Shown: one piece after another, positions 25,276 to 34,325 of the stretch
Layout of the letters: the number at the start of each line of letters is the position of its first letter
Position numbering within the stretch: position 1 is the first letter of the stretch
Source of the DNA: CAYYYG01 sp964490875
GTDB taxonomy: Bacteria > Patescibacteriota > Microgenomatia > UBA1406 > GWC2-37-13
Direction of reading: 5' to 3'
Assembly (NCBI GenBank): GCA_964490875.1
Contig: CAZBEF010000001.1
Location: 1-64,000, forward strand
DNA length: 64,000 nucleotides
Translations under genes and position numbers: made by a program
Notes under the pieces: model-generated
What the model saw: the letters and a program-made list of their open reading frames with translations, nothing else
Told to the model about the DNA's origin: nothing
Databases searched by the model: none

Positions 25276-25674
25276 TTATTTCAAATACTCCAGTGGATGA
25301 ATTTTCAAAATTTTTTTAAATCTGTTCGTAACAAACTTCTTGCTAATCTTTTTAAAAGTATGATTTTTATTCAACAAATAAAAATATTTAACAGGCAATG
25401 TATAAGGATTAATTTTTTTTAAAGGGTTAATCTGCGCCTCACATTCTTTGTAGGTAAGGGTCGTTATTTCAAGCTGCTGAATGTCAGCTATATACTCTTG
25501 TTTTTGAGTAAGCAGCGGAACATACGAAGAATCATTAATTGTGAAGTTGCAATAGCACCGGCAGGCTGCTTTTTCAAGAATTTTATAATGCCGAAGTCTA
25601 TTATATACCTGATCTCCAGCGTGAAAAAGTGATTCATGTTTATTTTCTCGAATTATCTTATGGAGGTGAGTAAA
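25276..25674 (-). pseudogene. C-terminal remnant of an unidentified gene
   Basis: The complementary strand has an uninterrupted frame of 132 residues ending at TAA (25276-25278), but without any ATG, GTG or TTG in its upstream part, and an in-frame TAA stands just before it (25675-25677). The translation has ordinary protein composition, including 'LLTQKQEYIADIQQLEITTL' and a Lys-rich tail ending 'HPLEYLK'. This looks like the 3' part of a gene whose 5' end was lost. The family is not recognised; a polysaccharide-related protein is possible from the neighbourhood only. Confidence 0.6.
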
Positions 25675-25684
25675 TTACAGAATT

Positions 25685-26506
25685 CTATCGAAATTGAGAA
25701 AGGGTAAAACTTTCGCCCGAATTGAAAGGGAGTGCCTGAGTTTGAGTACCATCAGATTTTACTACAAATACTTGGTTTGCTCCATATACGCGGCATTCAT
25801 CGCCATGAACTATATGAACGCCTGTGTTTTCATCAATCCCAATTCCAACATACTGTGGAAATTCTTCTATACCTGCTTTTAATCTTTGTAAACGGTTCAT
25901 CTGTGAGAAATGGCTATCAAAAATTGCTCCAGGAACTAATCCTAATGCAGGAATTAGCAGATCAGTTTGTTTATCGGTTGATGATCGTAATACACATCTT
26001 GCATCGGCAAAGGCTCGCCCATCTATCTCAGGATCATCATCATCAAAATTGCCAAAGCTATATGGAGACATTACACCGAGTGCTGCAGTACCGGCAGAAG
26101 TAGTCACAATACGAAGCCCATTCCGGTGTCTTTTTTTTATTAGTTCAAGCAGTTGGGTATCTCGAAGATAATCAAAGATACGTTGCTGATTTCCACCAGT
26201 TAGAAATAATTGTGTCCATTGATCTAATTTTGCAGTATTTGTTGCAGAATTTTGAGAGTCTTCACGAAAGATCACATCTGGCTGAAATCCATTTTGACAT
26301 AGGATTTCCTTGTATGCAGTATAGGTTCTTTGTGGTTCGGCTCCAGCAAAGGGCATAATACCAATTGTGGTATTCTGCTTCAAACCCTGTAACATTTCAA
26401 ATTCAACAGCATCACTCATTGCACCACCCATTGCATGAACATCTCCTATATTTGTATGAAGCAATTCCGGTGTAGCAGTCTGCACGTATCGTTCGGCAAC
26501 CGCCAT
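25685..26506 (-). CDS. Cyanophycinase-like peptidase (family S51)
   Basis: A 273-aa protein with the S51 layout: 'IGIMPFAGAEPQRTYTAYKEIL', 'QLFLTGGNQQRI', the nucleophile Ser in 'VTTSAGTAALGV' (about residue 145), 'DSHFSQMNRLQRL' with the catalytic His, and 'YVGIGIDENTGVHI'. Cyanophycinases hydrolyse the Arg-Asp polymer cyanophycin to beta-Asp-Arg dipeptides. No cyanophycin synthetase is in this window, so the cell may scavenge a host polymer or isoaspartyl peptides. It has no signal peptide. The S51 assignment is firm; the polymer substrate is inference. Confidence 0.85.
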   Translation of the reverse strand: MAVAERYVQTATPELLHTNIGDVHAMGGAMSDAVEFEMLQGLKQNTTIGIMPFAGAEPQRTYTAYKEILCQNGFQPDVIFREDSQNSATNTAKLDQWTQLFLTGGNQQRIFDYLRDTQLLELIKKRHRNGLRIVTTSAGTAALGVMSPYSFGNFDDDDPEIDGRAFADARCVLRSSTDKQTDLLIPALGLVPGAIFDSHFSQMNRLQRLKAGIEEFPQYVGIGIDENTGVHIVHGDECRVYGANQVFVVKSDGTQTQALPFNSGESFTLSQFR

Positions 26507-26548
26507 GTTAGGGTCATTATAGCAATATAAGCTTTAAAAAAATGCAGG

Positions 26549-27343
26549 TTATTTTTTCAGAAGGGAAGTGAAAATAAAGAAAGCAATTGCGATAAGAACT
26601 ATGGTACCTCCTGTTGAAAGATTGAGATAAAATGAAGCGAAAATTCCGGCGATAACGGAAAAAATTGAGATGAATTCAGCAATAATAATCGTTTCCTTAA
26701 AACTTTTTTTAAATTGAAGTGCGGTTACAACAGGCACAACAATTAATGCTGAAATAAGAAGAATTCCGACAATTGGTATAGCAAGCGAAATCGTTAATGC
26801 AGTTAAGGTTATCAATAAAATATTTATCTTCCGTGTCGGAATGCCATTCACTTGTGCGGCTTCTTCGTCGAATGTAATAAACACCAGTTCCTTATAAAAC
26901 GCAAAAAGGAGAATCAAAACCAGACCTCCCAGTGCTCCGATTGTCAACACATCGGATTGTTTCACCGTTACAATTGATCCGAATAAATAACTGAACAGAT
27001 CGACATTGAATCCATGAACCATGCTGATTAACACCACCGCAAGAGCCAAACTTCCGGAAAGAAAAATCGCGAGTGCAGATTCACCATATACTTTTTTAGA
27101 AAGCCGCAGCCGTTCAATAATTATTGATGAAATTACAGAACTGCCGATTGCAGTAAATATCGGGTTAATCTTAAGTAGAAGTCCAATCGCGATTCCTGCA
27201 AGCGAAATATGCGACAATGTATCGGCAATAAGCGAATATCTTCTTAATACTAAAAAGATTCCGATAAACGGAGCAATGATAGCAATAATAAGTCCCGCTT
27301 CAAGTCCGCGGACAATAAAACTATACTGAAAAATATCGAGCAT
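26549..27343 (-). CDS. znuB: Zinc ABC transporter permease ZnuB
   Basis: The 264-aa protein has eight or so hydrophobic helices and ABC-3 family features ('RRYSLIADTLSHISLAGIAIG' near the N-terminus and 'FDEEAAQVNGIPTRKIN' as the ATPase-contact loop). It forms the membrane channel for zinc or manganese import together with ZnuA and ZnuC. Its ATG lies 1 nt after the ZnuC stop. Being last in a Fur/Zur-led operon favours zinc over manganese. Confidence 0.9.
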   Translation of the reverse strand: MLDIFQYSFIVRGLEAGLIIAIIAPFIGIFLVLRRYSLIADTLSHISLAGIAIGLLLKINPIFTAIGSSVISSIIIERLRLSKKVYGESALAIFLSGSLALAVVLISMVHGFNVDLFSYLFGSIVTVKQSDVLTIGALGGLVLILLFAFYKELVFITFDEEAAQVNGIPTRKINILLITLTALTISLAIPIVGILLISALIVVPVVTALQFKKSFKETIIIAEFISIFSVIAGIFASFYLNLSTGGTIVLIAIAFFIFTSLLKK

Positions 27344-27344
27344 A

Positions 27345-28106
27345 TTAATGGTTATGTAAAATATATCTAACCTGATCTCCGTAGAGTTTTTTTAATCCAT
27401 CATTTTTGAAAAAGTCTTTAGGATTACTTTCATACAACAGAGTTTTATTGATACATGCAAGCTCTGTCACCTCATGTGCCACTACATCAACGTCGTGTGA
27501 TACCAACACTAACGTTAAGTTAAGTTCCAGATTCAGTTTTTTAAGAAGCGCATAAAATGATTCCTGCGTCTTAACATCCACGCCAACGGTGGGTTCATCG
27601 AGAAATATTACTTCAGGTTCCGCCGCAAGGGCTCGGGCTATAAAAACTCTCTGCTGCTGGCCGCCAGAAAGATCACCGATCAACCTGTCCTTAAACTCGA
27701 ACATTTCTACATGCCGGAGTGATTCATCAATAATTTTTTTGTCATGGTCGTTTAATGATCGGAATAATCCTTTCTTTCCATATCGTCCCATCGCGGCAAC
27801 TTCATAAACGGTTGCCGGAAAGTTAATGTCGAAACTGGTTGCCTTCTGCGGAACGTAGCCTATTTTATTCCATTCACTGAATGTCTCAATAGCTTTCCCA
27901 AAAAGTTTTACCGTGCCATTTGTCGGTTTCAGAAGTCCGACCATTATTTTCAGAAGTGTAGTTTTACCGCTGCCGTTGGGGCCAATAATCCCCAGATAAT
28001 CTCCTTTATGAATATTAAGAGATACGTCTTTTAAAACATCTTCCCCGTTATAGGCAAATGAGACGTTTTTTAGTTCGATAATATTTTTGGTATGATCTAC
28101 TTGCAT
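27345..28106 (-). CDS. znuC: Zinc ABC transporter ATP-binding protein ZnuC
   Basis: A 253-aa ABC ATPase with Walker A GPNGSGKTT (about 42-50), signature LSGGQQQR, Walker B 'VIFLDEPT' and the switch His in 'VLVSHDVD'. It powers metal uptake through ZnuB. It overlaps the 3' end of znuA by 10 nt, so translation is coupled. Confidence 0.93.
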   Translation of the reverse strand: MQVDHTKNIIELKNVSFAYNGEDVLKDVSLNIHKGDYLGIIGPNGSGKTTLLKIMVGLLKPTNGTVKLFGKAIETFSEWNKIGYVPQKATSFDINFPATVYEVAAMGRYGKKGLFRSLNDHDKKIIDESLRHVEMFEFKDRLIGDLSGGQQQRVFIARALAAEPEVIFLDEPTVGVDVKTQESFYALLKKLNLELNLTLVLVSHDVDVVAHEVTELACINKTLLYESNPKDFFKNDGLKKLYGDQVRYILHNH

Positions 28107-29011
28107 TCGAGGGCGGTTCTCAAATTGGTAAGATTGTCTTGCATAATTGTAAAGTAATTTTTACCTGCTTTCATATCTTCTTTGCTAATTCCTTCAATCG
28201 GATTTAAAACAAGTGTTTGGGCGCCGACTTCTGCGGCGAGTGTCTGTGACAATTTTGGACTGACAAGCTCTTCAAAGAAAATATATTTTATAGAATTTTT
28301 TTTGGCGAAGTCGGCAATTTGTGAAAGCTGTTTTATAGAAGGTTCTTCTTCGGTTGAAAGGCCTGCTATGGAAACTTGTCGTAAACCGTACGTATGCGCC
28401 ATATATCCAAATGCAGCGTGCGATGTTATTATATCTTTTTTGCCGCACTGAGCGAGTCCATTTATATATGCGGTATTCAGATCATCCATTTGTGAAATCA
28501 ACTGTGTAGCATTGGTCCGGTAATATTCTGCATTTGTTTTGTCCGTCTGAATTAACGTCTGTGTTATTTTTTCTATTTCAATGCTTGCAAGCGGCGGCGC
28601 GAGCCAAATATGTGGATCGATGATATTTTTATTGTCTTCATTCAGCTTCAGATTGGCAAGCCCATCACCTACAGTTATCAGTAAAGTTTTTTTCCCCTGC
28701 AGATCTGTTTTAATCCTGTTTGCCCAGGGCTCAAGTTTTACTCCGTTAACGATAATAACATCGCTTGTTTCGATTCTGGCTATATCTTGTGCTGTCGGTT
28801 CGTACTCATGGGGTTCTGCGCCCGATGGAACAATGTTGTATACGTCTATTTTTTCTCGCCCGATTTGTGTAGCAAAATAATAGAGAGGATATATGGAGGT
28901 AACTACCTGCAGTTTGTTATCATTAGTGCCTTTTTGATTATCTATTCGGTTGATTCCGAAAAAAATTATCGCACCAATTACTATCAATATAAGGAGAAGT
29001 GTTTTTTTCAT
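28097..29011 (-). CDS. znuA: Zinc-binding lipoprotein-like ZnuA (cluster 9 solute-binding protein)
   Basis: A 304-aa substrate-binding protein with an N-terminal membrane anchor (residues 4-20, no lipobox Cys). The metal ligands of cluster A-I proteins are visible: His in 'GAEPHEYEPTAQD', His in 'DPHIWLAP', His in 'TSHAAFGYMA', and an acidic residue in the 'LNPIEG' segment, where Mn-binding proteins have an Asp. The His-rich loop of many ZnuA proteins is absent. It captures metal outside the membrane and hands it to ZnuB. Confidence 0.92.
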   Translation of the reverse strand: MKKTLLLILIVIGAIIFFGINRIDNQKGTNDNKLQVVTSIYPLYYFATQIGREKIDVYNIVPSGAEPHEYEPTAQDIARIETSDVIIVNGVKLEPWANRIKTDLQGKKTLLITVGDGLANLKLNEDNKNIIDPHIWLAPPLASIEIEKITQTLIQTDKTNAEYYRTNATQLISQMDDLNTAYINGLAQCGKKDIITSHAAFGYMAHTYGLRQVSIAGLSTEEEPSIKQLSQIADFAKKNSIKYIFFEELVSPKLSQTLAAEVGAQTLVLNPIEGISKEDMKAGKNYFTIMQDNLTNLRTALECK

Positions 29012-29014
29012 ATA

Positions 29015-29416
29015 TTATTGACAGTTTTTACACCGGCCAAAAAATTCTAAATGATGATGGTCAATTGCAAAATCAGATTTTGAATTAACTTCTTTCAACA
29101 GTATTTTTTCATCTAGTGCGATATCTTCGATAGAACCGCAGGTATTACAGACAAGATGATGGTGGTGATTATCAGATTCAATCAACTCATATCGTTTTTT
29201 ATCTTCTCCCAGTTGGATAATATGCACCACGCCCATTTCAACAAACAGTTCGAGCGAACGGTACACAGACGCTAAGTCGATATCTATCTTTTTTTTTCGA
29301 AGTGTTGAATATATTTCCTGAACCGTCATGGGGTATCCTTTCACTACTTTGAGAAGTTCTCTGCGCGCTTTTGTAAGTCGGTAACCGTGATTTTTTAGCA
29401 CATCAAGTACATTCAT
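29015..29416 (-). CDS. zur: Fur-family metal regulator, probably Zur
   Basis: A 133-aa Fur-fold repressor: winged helix with recognition helix 'DLASVYRSLELFVEMGVV', the regulatory-metal cluster 'ESDNHHHHLVCNTCG', and a second structural-zinc pair 'CKNC' at the C-terminus. It is the first gene of the znuACB operon (3 nt to znuA) and its promoter is covered by a perfect palindrome, so it is best read as the zinc sensor that represses its own operon. Mn or Fe specificity is the alternative. Confidence 0.9.
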   Translation of the reverse strand: MNVLDVLKNHGYRLTKARRELLKVVKGYPMTVQEIYSTLRKKKIDIDLASVYRSLELFVEMGVVHIIQLGEDKKRYELIESDNHHHHLVCNTCGSIEDIALDEKILLKEVNSKSDFAIDHHHLEFFGRCKNCQ

Positions 29417-29423
29417 AAACTTA

Positions 29424-29452
29424 ATTATTGCAAATCATTTGCAATTTGTCAA
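29424..29452 (-). promoter_or_regulatory. Zur/Fur operator within the zur-znuACB promoter
   Basis: ATTGCAAATCATTTGCAAT (29427-29445) is a perfect 19-bp palindrome (9-1-9). It fills the 17-nt spacer between -35 TTGACA (29447-29452) and -10 AATAAT (29424-29429) on the minus strand, with the ATG 7 nt further on. This is the classic position for autoregulation of a metal-uptake operon. Confidence 0.85.
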
Positions 29453-29528
29453 TGTAGATTTTTACTATCTGTACACTATATGCAACCACTTTACAAACAA
29501 GGTAGAAGTACTATAGTTAAATATATAT

Positions 29529-30038
29529 ATGCCAAAACTCTTTTTTTCAGATGTGCGCGAAGCGTACGAACGGTATATGGAGCCAATCTATGCTTTTTTT
29601 GCTGCAAAAATTCTGGATAAAAAAACAGCCGAAGATTTAACCAGCGAAACTTTTGTCACTTTCGTAAAACATGTGAAGAATAATACCGAAATAGAAAATA
29701 TTCGTGCTTATTTATACGGCATAGCACGAAATGTATTTCTTCTGCATCTGAGACGGAAATATAAAATATCGGAAGTATCATATCAGGAATTCGATGATTT
29801 TGCCGTATATACACAAGCTGTTGTTGAAAAGTCCAGGTCTAAATCCTTGGAAGATCGGCTGCTTCCTTTAATTGACATGCTTCCGGAAACGCAGCAGGAA
29901 ATCATCCGCATGCGTCTGATTGAAAAATGCAGTTTAAGCGATATTGTAGCGAAACTTGGTAAAGACATGAACTATGTTAAAACAACCCAAAAACGGGCGA
30001 TTAAAAAATTGCGCGAACTGGTGGCCTGTACACCATAA
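29529..30038 (+). CDS. ECF-type RNA polymerase sigma factor
   Basis: A 169-aa sigma-70 group 4 protein: region 2 ('AYERYMEPIYAFFAAKILDKKTAEDLTSETFVTFVKHVKN', 'IRAYLYGIARNVFLLHLRRK') binds the core enzyme and -10 element, and region 4 ('LPETQQEIIRMRLIEKCSLSDIVAKLGKDMNYVKTTQKRAIKKLREL') the -35. It is followed after 14 nt by a membrane vWA protein, the natural candidate for its anti-sigma partner. Divergent to the zinc operon. Confidence 0.92.
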   Translation: MPKLFFSDVREAYERYMEPIYAFFAAKILDKKTAEDLTSETFVTFVKHVKNNTEIENIRAYLYGIARNVFLLHLRRKYKISEVSYQEFDDFAVYTQAVVEKSRSKSLEDRLLPLIDMLPETQQEIIRMRLIEKCSLSDIVAKLGKDMNYVKTTQKRAIKKLRELVACTP

Positions 30039-30052
30039 GCAACAACCGGTAT

Positions 30053-31996
30053 ATGAACATCCATCAAAACGATGAAGCAGAACAGTTTATTTCAGAATTG
30101 AAAAATGATCTAAAACCATCGATCGAGTATAAAGAATCATTATTTCAACGGCTTGAAAGTCAATATACCTGTTCTCCCTTATGTGCAAAAATCAGAGCAT
30201 TTTTTAAAAATGATTTTTTTGTAACTGGAGCTGGTTCTGTCGTAATCTTATTATTCGTATTCTCTTTCTTGTATTGGCAAAAACGACAGCCGATTTTTAC
30301 GCCTGGCAAAACACCCCAGAAACTAGCAGCTCAAAAATCTCCTTCAATCACATTTGGAGCCAAGCATGACGACTGGAACTATAAATATACCGGTGAACAA
30401 AATGATATGCGAAGAGGAGGTTTTTCTGCTGCGGGATCTATGCTTAATTCTGCGCCGGCTATGAAAATGGCGCCACAATCTATGACAGCAGAATCAGATC
30501 TTGGATTTTCTGTCGGTGGAGCAAAAGATAATGCCAACTTTCGGGAAAATATAAAAAATCACTATCTCCCATTACCGACAGACATTACCTATGAAGGACT
30601 TTTTTATGATTATTTTTTTGACACTGGTAAGCAGAAAGAATGCACAGAATTATTCTGTCCATCATATAGCTATGCAGTAAGCAAAGATCCGTTTTCTCAA
30701 GAGTCTGAATATTATATGACTGTTGGCCTCAATTCTGGGATTAAAGAGTCTCAGTTTCACAGGAAAAATCTTAATGTAATGGTCGTGCTGGACATTTCCG
30801 GATCCATGGGATCTCCATTTGATCAGTACTATTATGATCAAAAGTTAGGAATTACTCCAAAAGAATCAGCAGAAGAACGAAACAAAACCAAAATGAAAGT
30901 TGCCAACGAAGCGATAGTTGCCATGCTCGAACACTTACAGCCGCAGGACCGGTTTGGTATGGCGCTTTTTGACGGCTCGGCATACGAAGCAAAACCACTT
31001 AATTATGTGGGCGAAACCGACATGGATGCTATAAAAAAACATATCCTTGAAATTACGGAACAAGGAAGCACCAATCACGAGGCGGGTTACACAAAAGGAA
31101 TGGATCTAATCAAAACCGCCAATCTGCCAAAAGATCCGGACTATGAAACACGGATTATTTTCCTAACAGATGCCATGCCCAATACCGGCAACACCGACAA
31201 AGATTCATTGCTTGGCATGGTGTCTCAGGCTGCGCAAAATAATATTTACACAACCTTCATTGGTGTTGGCATAGACTTTAACTCCGAACTTATCGAAAGT
31301 ATTACCAAAGTACGAGGCGCAAATTACTATTCGGTTCATTCCAGAGGAGAATTCAAAAATAGAATGGATACGGAATTCGAGTACATGGTAACTCCGCTAG
31401 TTTTCGATCTTTCCCTCGATTTTAAATCAGAAGGATGGGAGATAGAAAAAGTATATGGTTCCCCGGACACAGATCCTAATTCCGGAAAACTTATGTATGT
31501 CCGCACATTATTCCCTTCTGCATCTGCCGGAGGCGAGACAAAAGGAGGAGTGGTACTGCTGAAGCTAAAAAGCAAACAGAATAAAAATCCATCGATCTTG
31601 CTTACTGCAACATATACAGACCGCGAAGGAAAAATGTTTCAGAAATCCGAACCTGTTTCGATCCCATTCATAACATCTGATTATTATCAAAACTCGGGAA
31701 TACACAAAGCGATTCTGCTTACCCGCTATGTCAATTTAATGAAGAACTTTATTCTTTCCAAACGAGCGTCTGGAGTTTACCGACCGGTTTATATTACGAT
31801 TCCGGAGCGGGGAATTCTTCCTCCTGATGAACAAAAATTCAGCGAATGGGAACGCACATCGATACCACTTGAGTTGAATGAGGAAGACAGAGCAATCTTT
31901 AAACGATTCACCTTATATTTTGAGCAGGAAAAAAAATCACTTGCAGATTCAACATTGGATCAGGAAATGCAAATTTTTAAGATTCTGTCACCCTAA
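30053..31996 (+). CDS. Membrane-anchored von Willebrand factor A protein
   Basis: The 647-aa protein has a cytoplasmic N-terminus of about 55 residues, one membrane helix (about 56-74), a disordered linker, then an extracytoplasmic YfbK-like part with a vWA domain whose MIDAS motif DISGSMG starts at Asp247 and is completed by the Thr in 'GSTNHEAG' and the Asp in 'FLTDAMPNTG'. A beta-rich C-terminal domain follows. Its position directly after the sigma-factor gene suggests that the N-terminus holds the sigma factor at the membrane and the vWA domain senses an extracellular ligand. That pairing is inference. Confidence 0.82.
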   Translation: MNIHQNDEAEQFISELKNDLKPSIEYKESLFQRLESQYTCSPLCAKIRAFFKNDFFVTGAGSVVILLFVFSFLYWQKRQPIFTPGKTPQKLAAQKSPSITFGAKHDDWNYKYTGEQNDMRRGGFSAAGSMLNSAPAMKMAPQSMTAESDLGFSVGGAKDNANFRENIKNHYLPLPTDITYEGLFYDYFFDTGKQKECTELFCPSYSYAVSKDPFSQESEYYMTVGLNSGIKESQFHRKNLNVMVVLDISGSMGSPFDQYYYDQKLGITPKESAEERNKTKMKVANEAIVAMLEHLQPQDRFGMALFDGSAYEAKPLNYVGETDMDAIKKHILEITEQGSTNHEAGYTKGMDLIKTANLPKDPDYETRIIFLTDAMPNTGNTDKDSLLGMVSQAAQNNIYTTFIGVGIDFNSELIESITKVRGANYYSVHSRGEFKNRMDTEFEYMVTPLVFDLSLDFKSEGWEIEKVYGSPDTDPNSGKLMYVRTLFPSASAGGETKGGVVLLKLKSKQNKNPSILLTATYTDREGKMFQKSEPVSIPFITSDYYQNSGIHKAILLTRYVNLMKNFILSKRASGVYRPVYITIPERGILPPDEQKFSEWERTSIPLELNEEDRAIFKRFTLYFEQEKKSLADSTLDQEMQIFKILSP

Positions 31997-32047
31997 ATCA
32001 TTCAGAATATATGCAGAAAAAATATCGTATGGTATAACTAACACTGT

Positions 32048-33538
32048 ATGAGAATATTGGTTCATTTAATTATTATAGTTGCGGTATTATTTTTTTTATT
32101 TTTCTTAAGTTCTCGGACGCTCACATCATTTCCTCAAATTCATTCAGATGAAACTGCGTTTTCTAGTATTGCCTATGGTCTTCTTCATCCGCATTCATTA
32201 GCAGTAGAAGATTTCGACACAAATATACCGCTTATGGATAAAACTCCGCTTACTCACTATGGTCCACCATATAGTTTTGGATTAAGTGTTCCATTGTATC
32301 TATTTGGCTATTCTGTATATACGGTAAGATACTTTTCTATTTTTTTAGCTGCCTTATCATTAATATTATTGTATTTTTTATTGCATCGAGCCTCAAAAAG
32401 CATTTTTATGAGCGGGATGGCAGTGTTTTTCTTGGCTTCAGACTTTTTCTTTCTAAAAAGTGCAAAGTTTGGAAGGATGGAAATGATGGCACTATGTTTT
32501 CAACTTGCTGCTTATCTTAGCTATTTCTATTTGTTAAAAAAAATGTCTATCCGATATTATATCTTCACAAGCGTGCTGGCTACAGCGGCTTTGTTTACCC
32601 ATTTCATAGTAGGTCTTCCTGCTTTTTTGACAATTATCGTTTATACACTTATCTTCAAAAGAAGTGTTTTAAAAAGAAATGGATTATTGTATTTTGCTAG
32701 TATCCCTTTCATTTGTGTAATTTTATGGATTATCTATATTGCCTACTTCGCTGATAAATCTGCAGTCAATGCATCGTATATGATGATTTCAAAGAGGTAT
32801 ATACCAGATTTTTTCCCATTAAAGTACTCTTGGGATGATATTACATTCTATTCAGGAATAAATTTCATTTTCTATGGTTTGGGATTTTTTTTACTGCTTA
32901 TTAAATTTAAAAAAAATACCTATGAAGTTTTTTGGCTAACTGCTGCAGCATGCACGGCTGTAATAGCAATTTGGGGAAATTTAATCTGGTATTTATCTTT
33001 ATTTTCAATAAGTTTTATTCCGTTGTTTTTTTTGCACAGCGGAAAAAAAACTAGGTTACATGATTATAATTTTTTATTACGGATATCAATTGCCATTGTT
33101 TTTTTTATTTACAGTCTTCTGCAGCAGGCAAAAGTTTTTAGCTATTATCAGGATTATTCTTATGAAAAAAATAGCCATGATATTAGTGAATGTATCCCAA
33201 AAAATAAAAATGTTATAGTCCGTGATGTCCGGTCTGATCCATATTTTTATTTTGTTGCCAACAGAAAAGATTTACGATTGGCGTATCAGCGGTACCCTGA
33301 CATTGGTGATGTTATCTTTAAACGTTCTATGAAAAAAGCTGATTATATTGTAGTGACTATTTCTTGGAAAAATTTTATGGAGACGCCTCAATTTGAAGAA
33401 GCAGTAAAAAAACCTGAAACACGTAAATCATATGGAATTGATGATATCGCCTATTATATATATAAAAATAAAAAGTCGGTATGTGTGGTATCGGGAAGTA
33501 CTCATATAGACCCCACCGCAGTATTTCGGTTAAAGTAG
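32048..33538 (+). CDS. GT-C membrane glycosyltransferase (GT39/ArnT-like)
   Basis: A 496-aa polytopic protein with roughly 11 helices. The first extracytoplasmic loop carries the GT-C acidic motif ('QIHSDETAFSSIAYGL') and a second conserved stretch 'DKTPLTHYGPPYSFGLSVPLYLFGYSVYTVRYFS'. It probably uses a lipid-phosphate sugar donor to glycosylate a surface acceptor. It closely resembles the gene at 42098, so the glycan cluster is bracketed by paralogues. TATAAC at 32033-32038 lies 9 nt before the start. Confidence 0.8.
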   Translation: MRILVHLIIIVAVLFFLFFLSSRTLTSFPQIHSDETAFSSIAYGLLHPHSLAVEDFDTNIPLMDKTPLTHYGPPYSFGLSVPLYLFGYSVYTVRYFSIFLAALSLILLYFLLHRASKSIFMSGMAVFFLASDFFFLKSAKFGRMEMMALCFQLAAYLSYFYLLKKMSIRYYIFTSVLATAALFTHFIVGLPAFLTIIVYTLIFKRSVLKRNGLLYFASIPFICVILWIIYIAYFADKSAVNASYMMISKRYIPDFFPLKYSWDDITFYSGINFIFYGLGFFLLLIKFKKNTYEVFWLTAAACTAVIAIWGNLIWYLSLFSISFIPLFFLHSGKKTRLHDYNFLLRISIAIVFFIYSLLQQAKVFSYYQDYSYEKNSHDISECIPKNKNVIVRDVRSDPYFYFVANRKDLRLAYQRYPDIGDVIFKRSMKKADYIVVTISWKNFMETPQFEEAVKKPETRKSYGIDDIAYYIYKNKKSVCVVSGSTHIDPTAVFRLK

Positions 33539-33570
33539 AGTGAATGATCTTAAGAAGTTTCAAAAACTGG

Positions 33571-33576
33571 TACAAT
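33571..33576 (+). promoter_or_regulatory. -10 element of the GT2 gene
   Basis: TACAAT ending 7 nt before the ATG at 33584, an internal promoter inside the glycan cluster. Confidence 0.5.
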
Positions 33577-33583
33577 AGCACTA

Positions 33584-34282
33584 ATGAAAAATTTATCCGT
33601 TGTTTTGCCGGTTCATAATGAAGCTGAAGGTATCGAAGACTACATAAAAAAAATTAACCATCTTCTCACAAACACTTCTCTTACCTTTGAGTTATTGGCC
33701 ATTGAAAATGGATCGACGGATCAAAGTCTGGCAATCTTGAAAAAATTAGCGAAGAAAATTAACAATCTCCATGTTCATCAGTCGGAAAAAGGGTGGGGAA
33801 ACGCTGTGCAAAAAGGAATAGAATTGGCGGCTGGCAAATATGTTTGTTATGTAGTGTCAGATGGCCAAATTGATCCGAAAGTTATAACCGGTCTGTATGA
33901 TCAAATTCAAAAAGGCGACTATGATATGGCTAAAATTAGCCGAATAAATCGTGAAAATATAAAAAGATTATTGAATTCACGGGCATATAATCTTCTGGCC
34001 CGCATAGTGTTCGGCCTGTCGACTCGCGATGTTAACGGAACTCCGAAGATATTATTGTCGTCAGTAGCAAAGGCACTGAAACTTGAATCTCATAATATTG
34101 CTATTGATTTGGAATTGCTTATCAAACTGAAAGTAAATGGACTGCGCTGGCTTGAAGTGCCGGTAGAGTCATATGCACGGGAAACAGGAAGTTCATCCAC
34201 TAACATTAAATCGGTTCTTGAAATGCTGCGTTATATGAAATACTTTTATTTTCAGAAACATCGATGGAAAGATATGCTATGA
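33584..34282 (+). CDS. Glycosyltransferase family 2 (DPM1-like)
   Basis: A 232-aa GT-A enzyme without membrane helices. It opens 'LSVVLPVHNEAEGIEDYIKKI' and has 'IENGSTDQSLAIL', a donor-site 'VVSDGQIDP' (DxD variant as DGQ/D), and the C-terminal 'EVPVESYARETGSSS', all typical of dolichol/polyprenyl-phosphate sugar synthases. It may make the lipid-linked sugar that the adjacent GT-C proteins consume. Confidence 0.85.
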   Translation: MKNLSVVLPVHNEAEGIEDYIKKINHLLTNTSLTFELLAIENGSTDQSLAILKKLAKKINNLHVHQSEKGWGNAVQKGIELAAGKYVCYVVSDGQIDPKVITGLYDQIQKGDYDMAKISRINRENIKRLLNSRAYNLLARIVFGLSTRDVNGTPKILLSSVAKALKLESHNIAIDLELLIKLKVNGLRWLEVPVESYARETGSSSTNIKSVLEMLRYMKYFYFQKHRWKDML

Positions 34283-34325
34283 GGTATGGTATACTGTTTT
34301 CATTAAAATTTTTTAAATAAAAATT

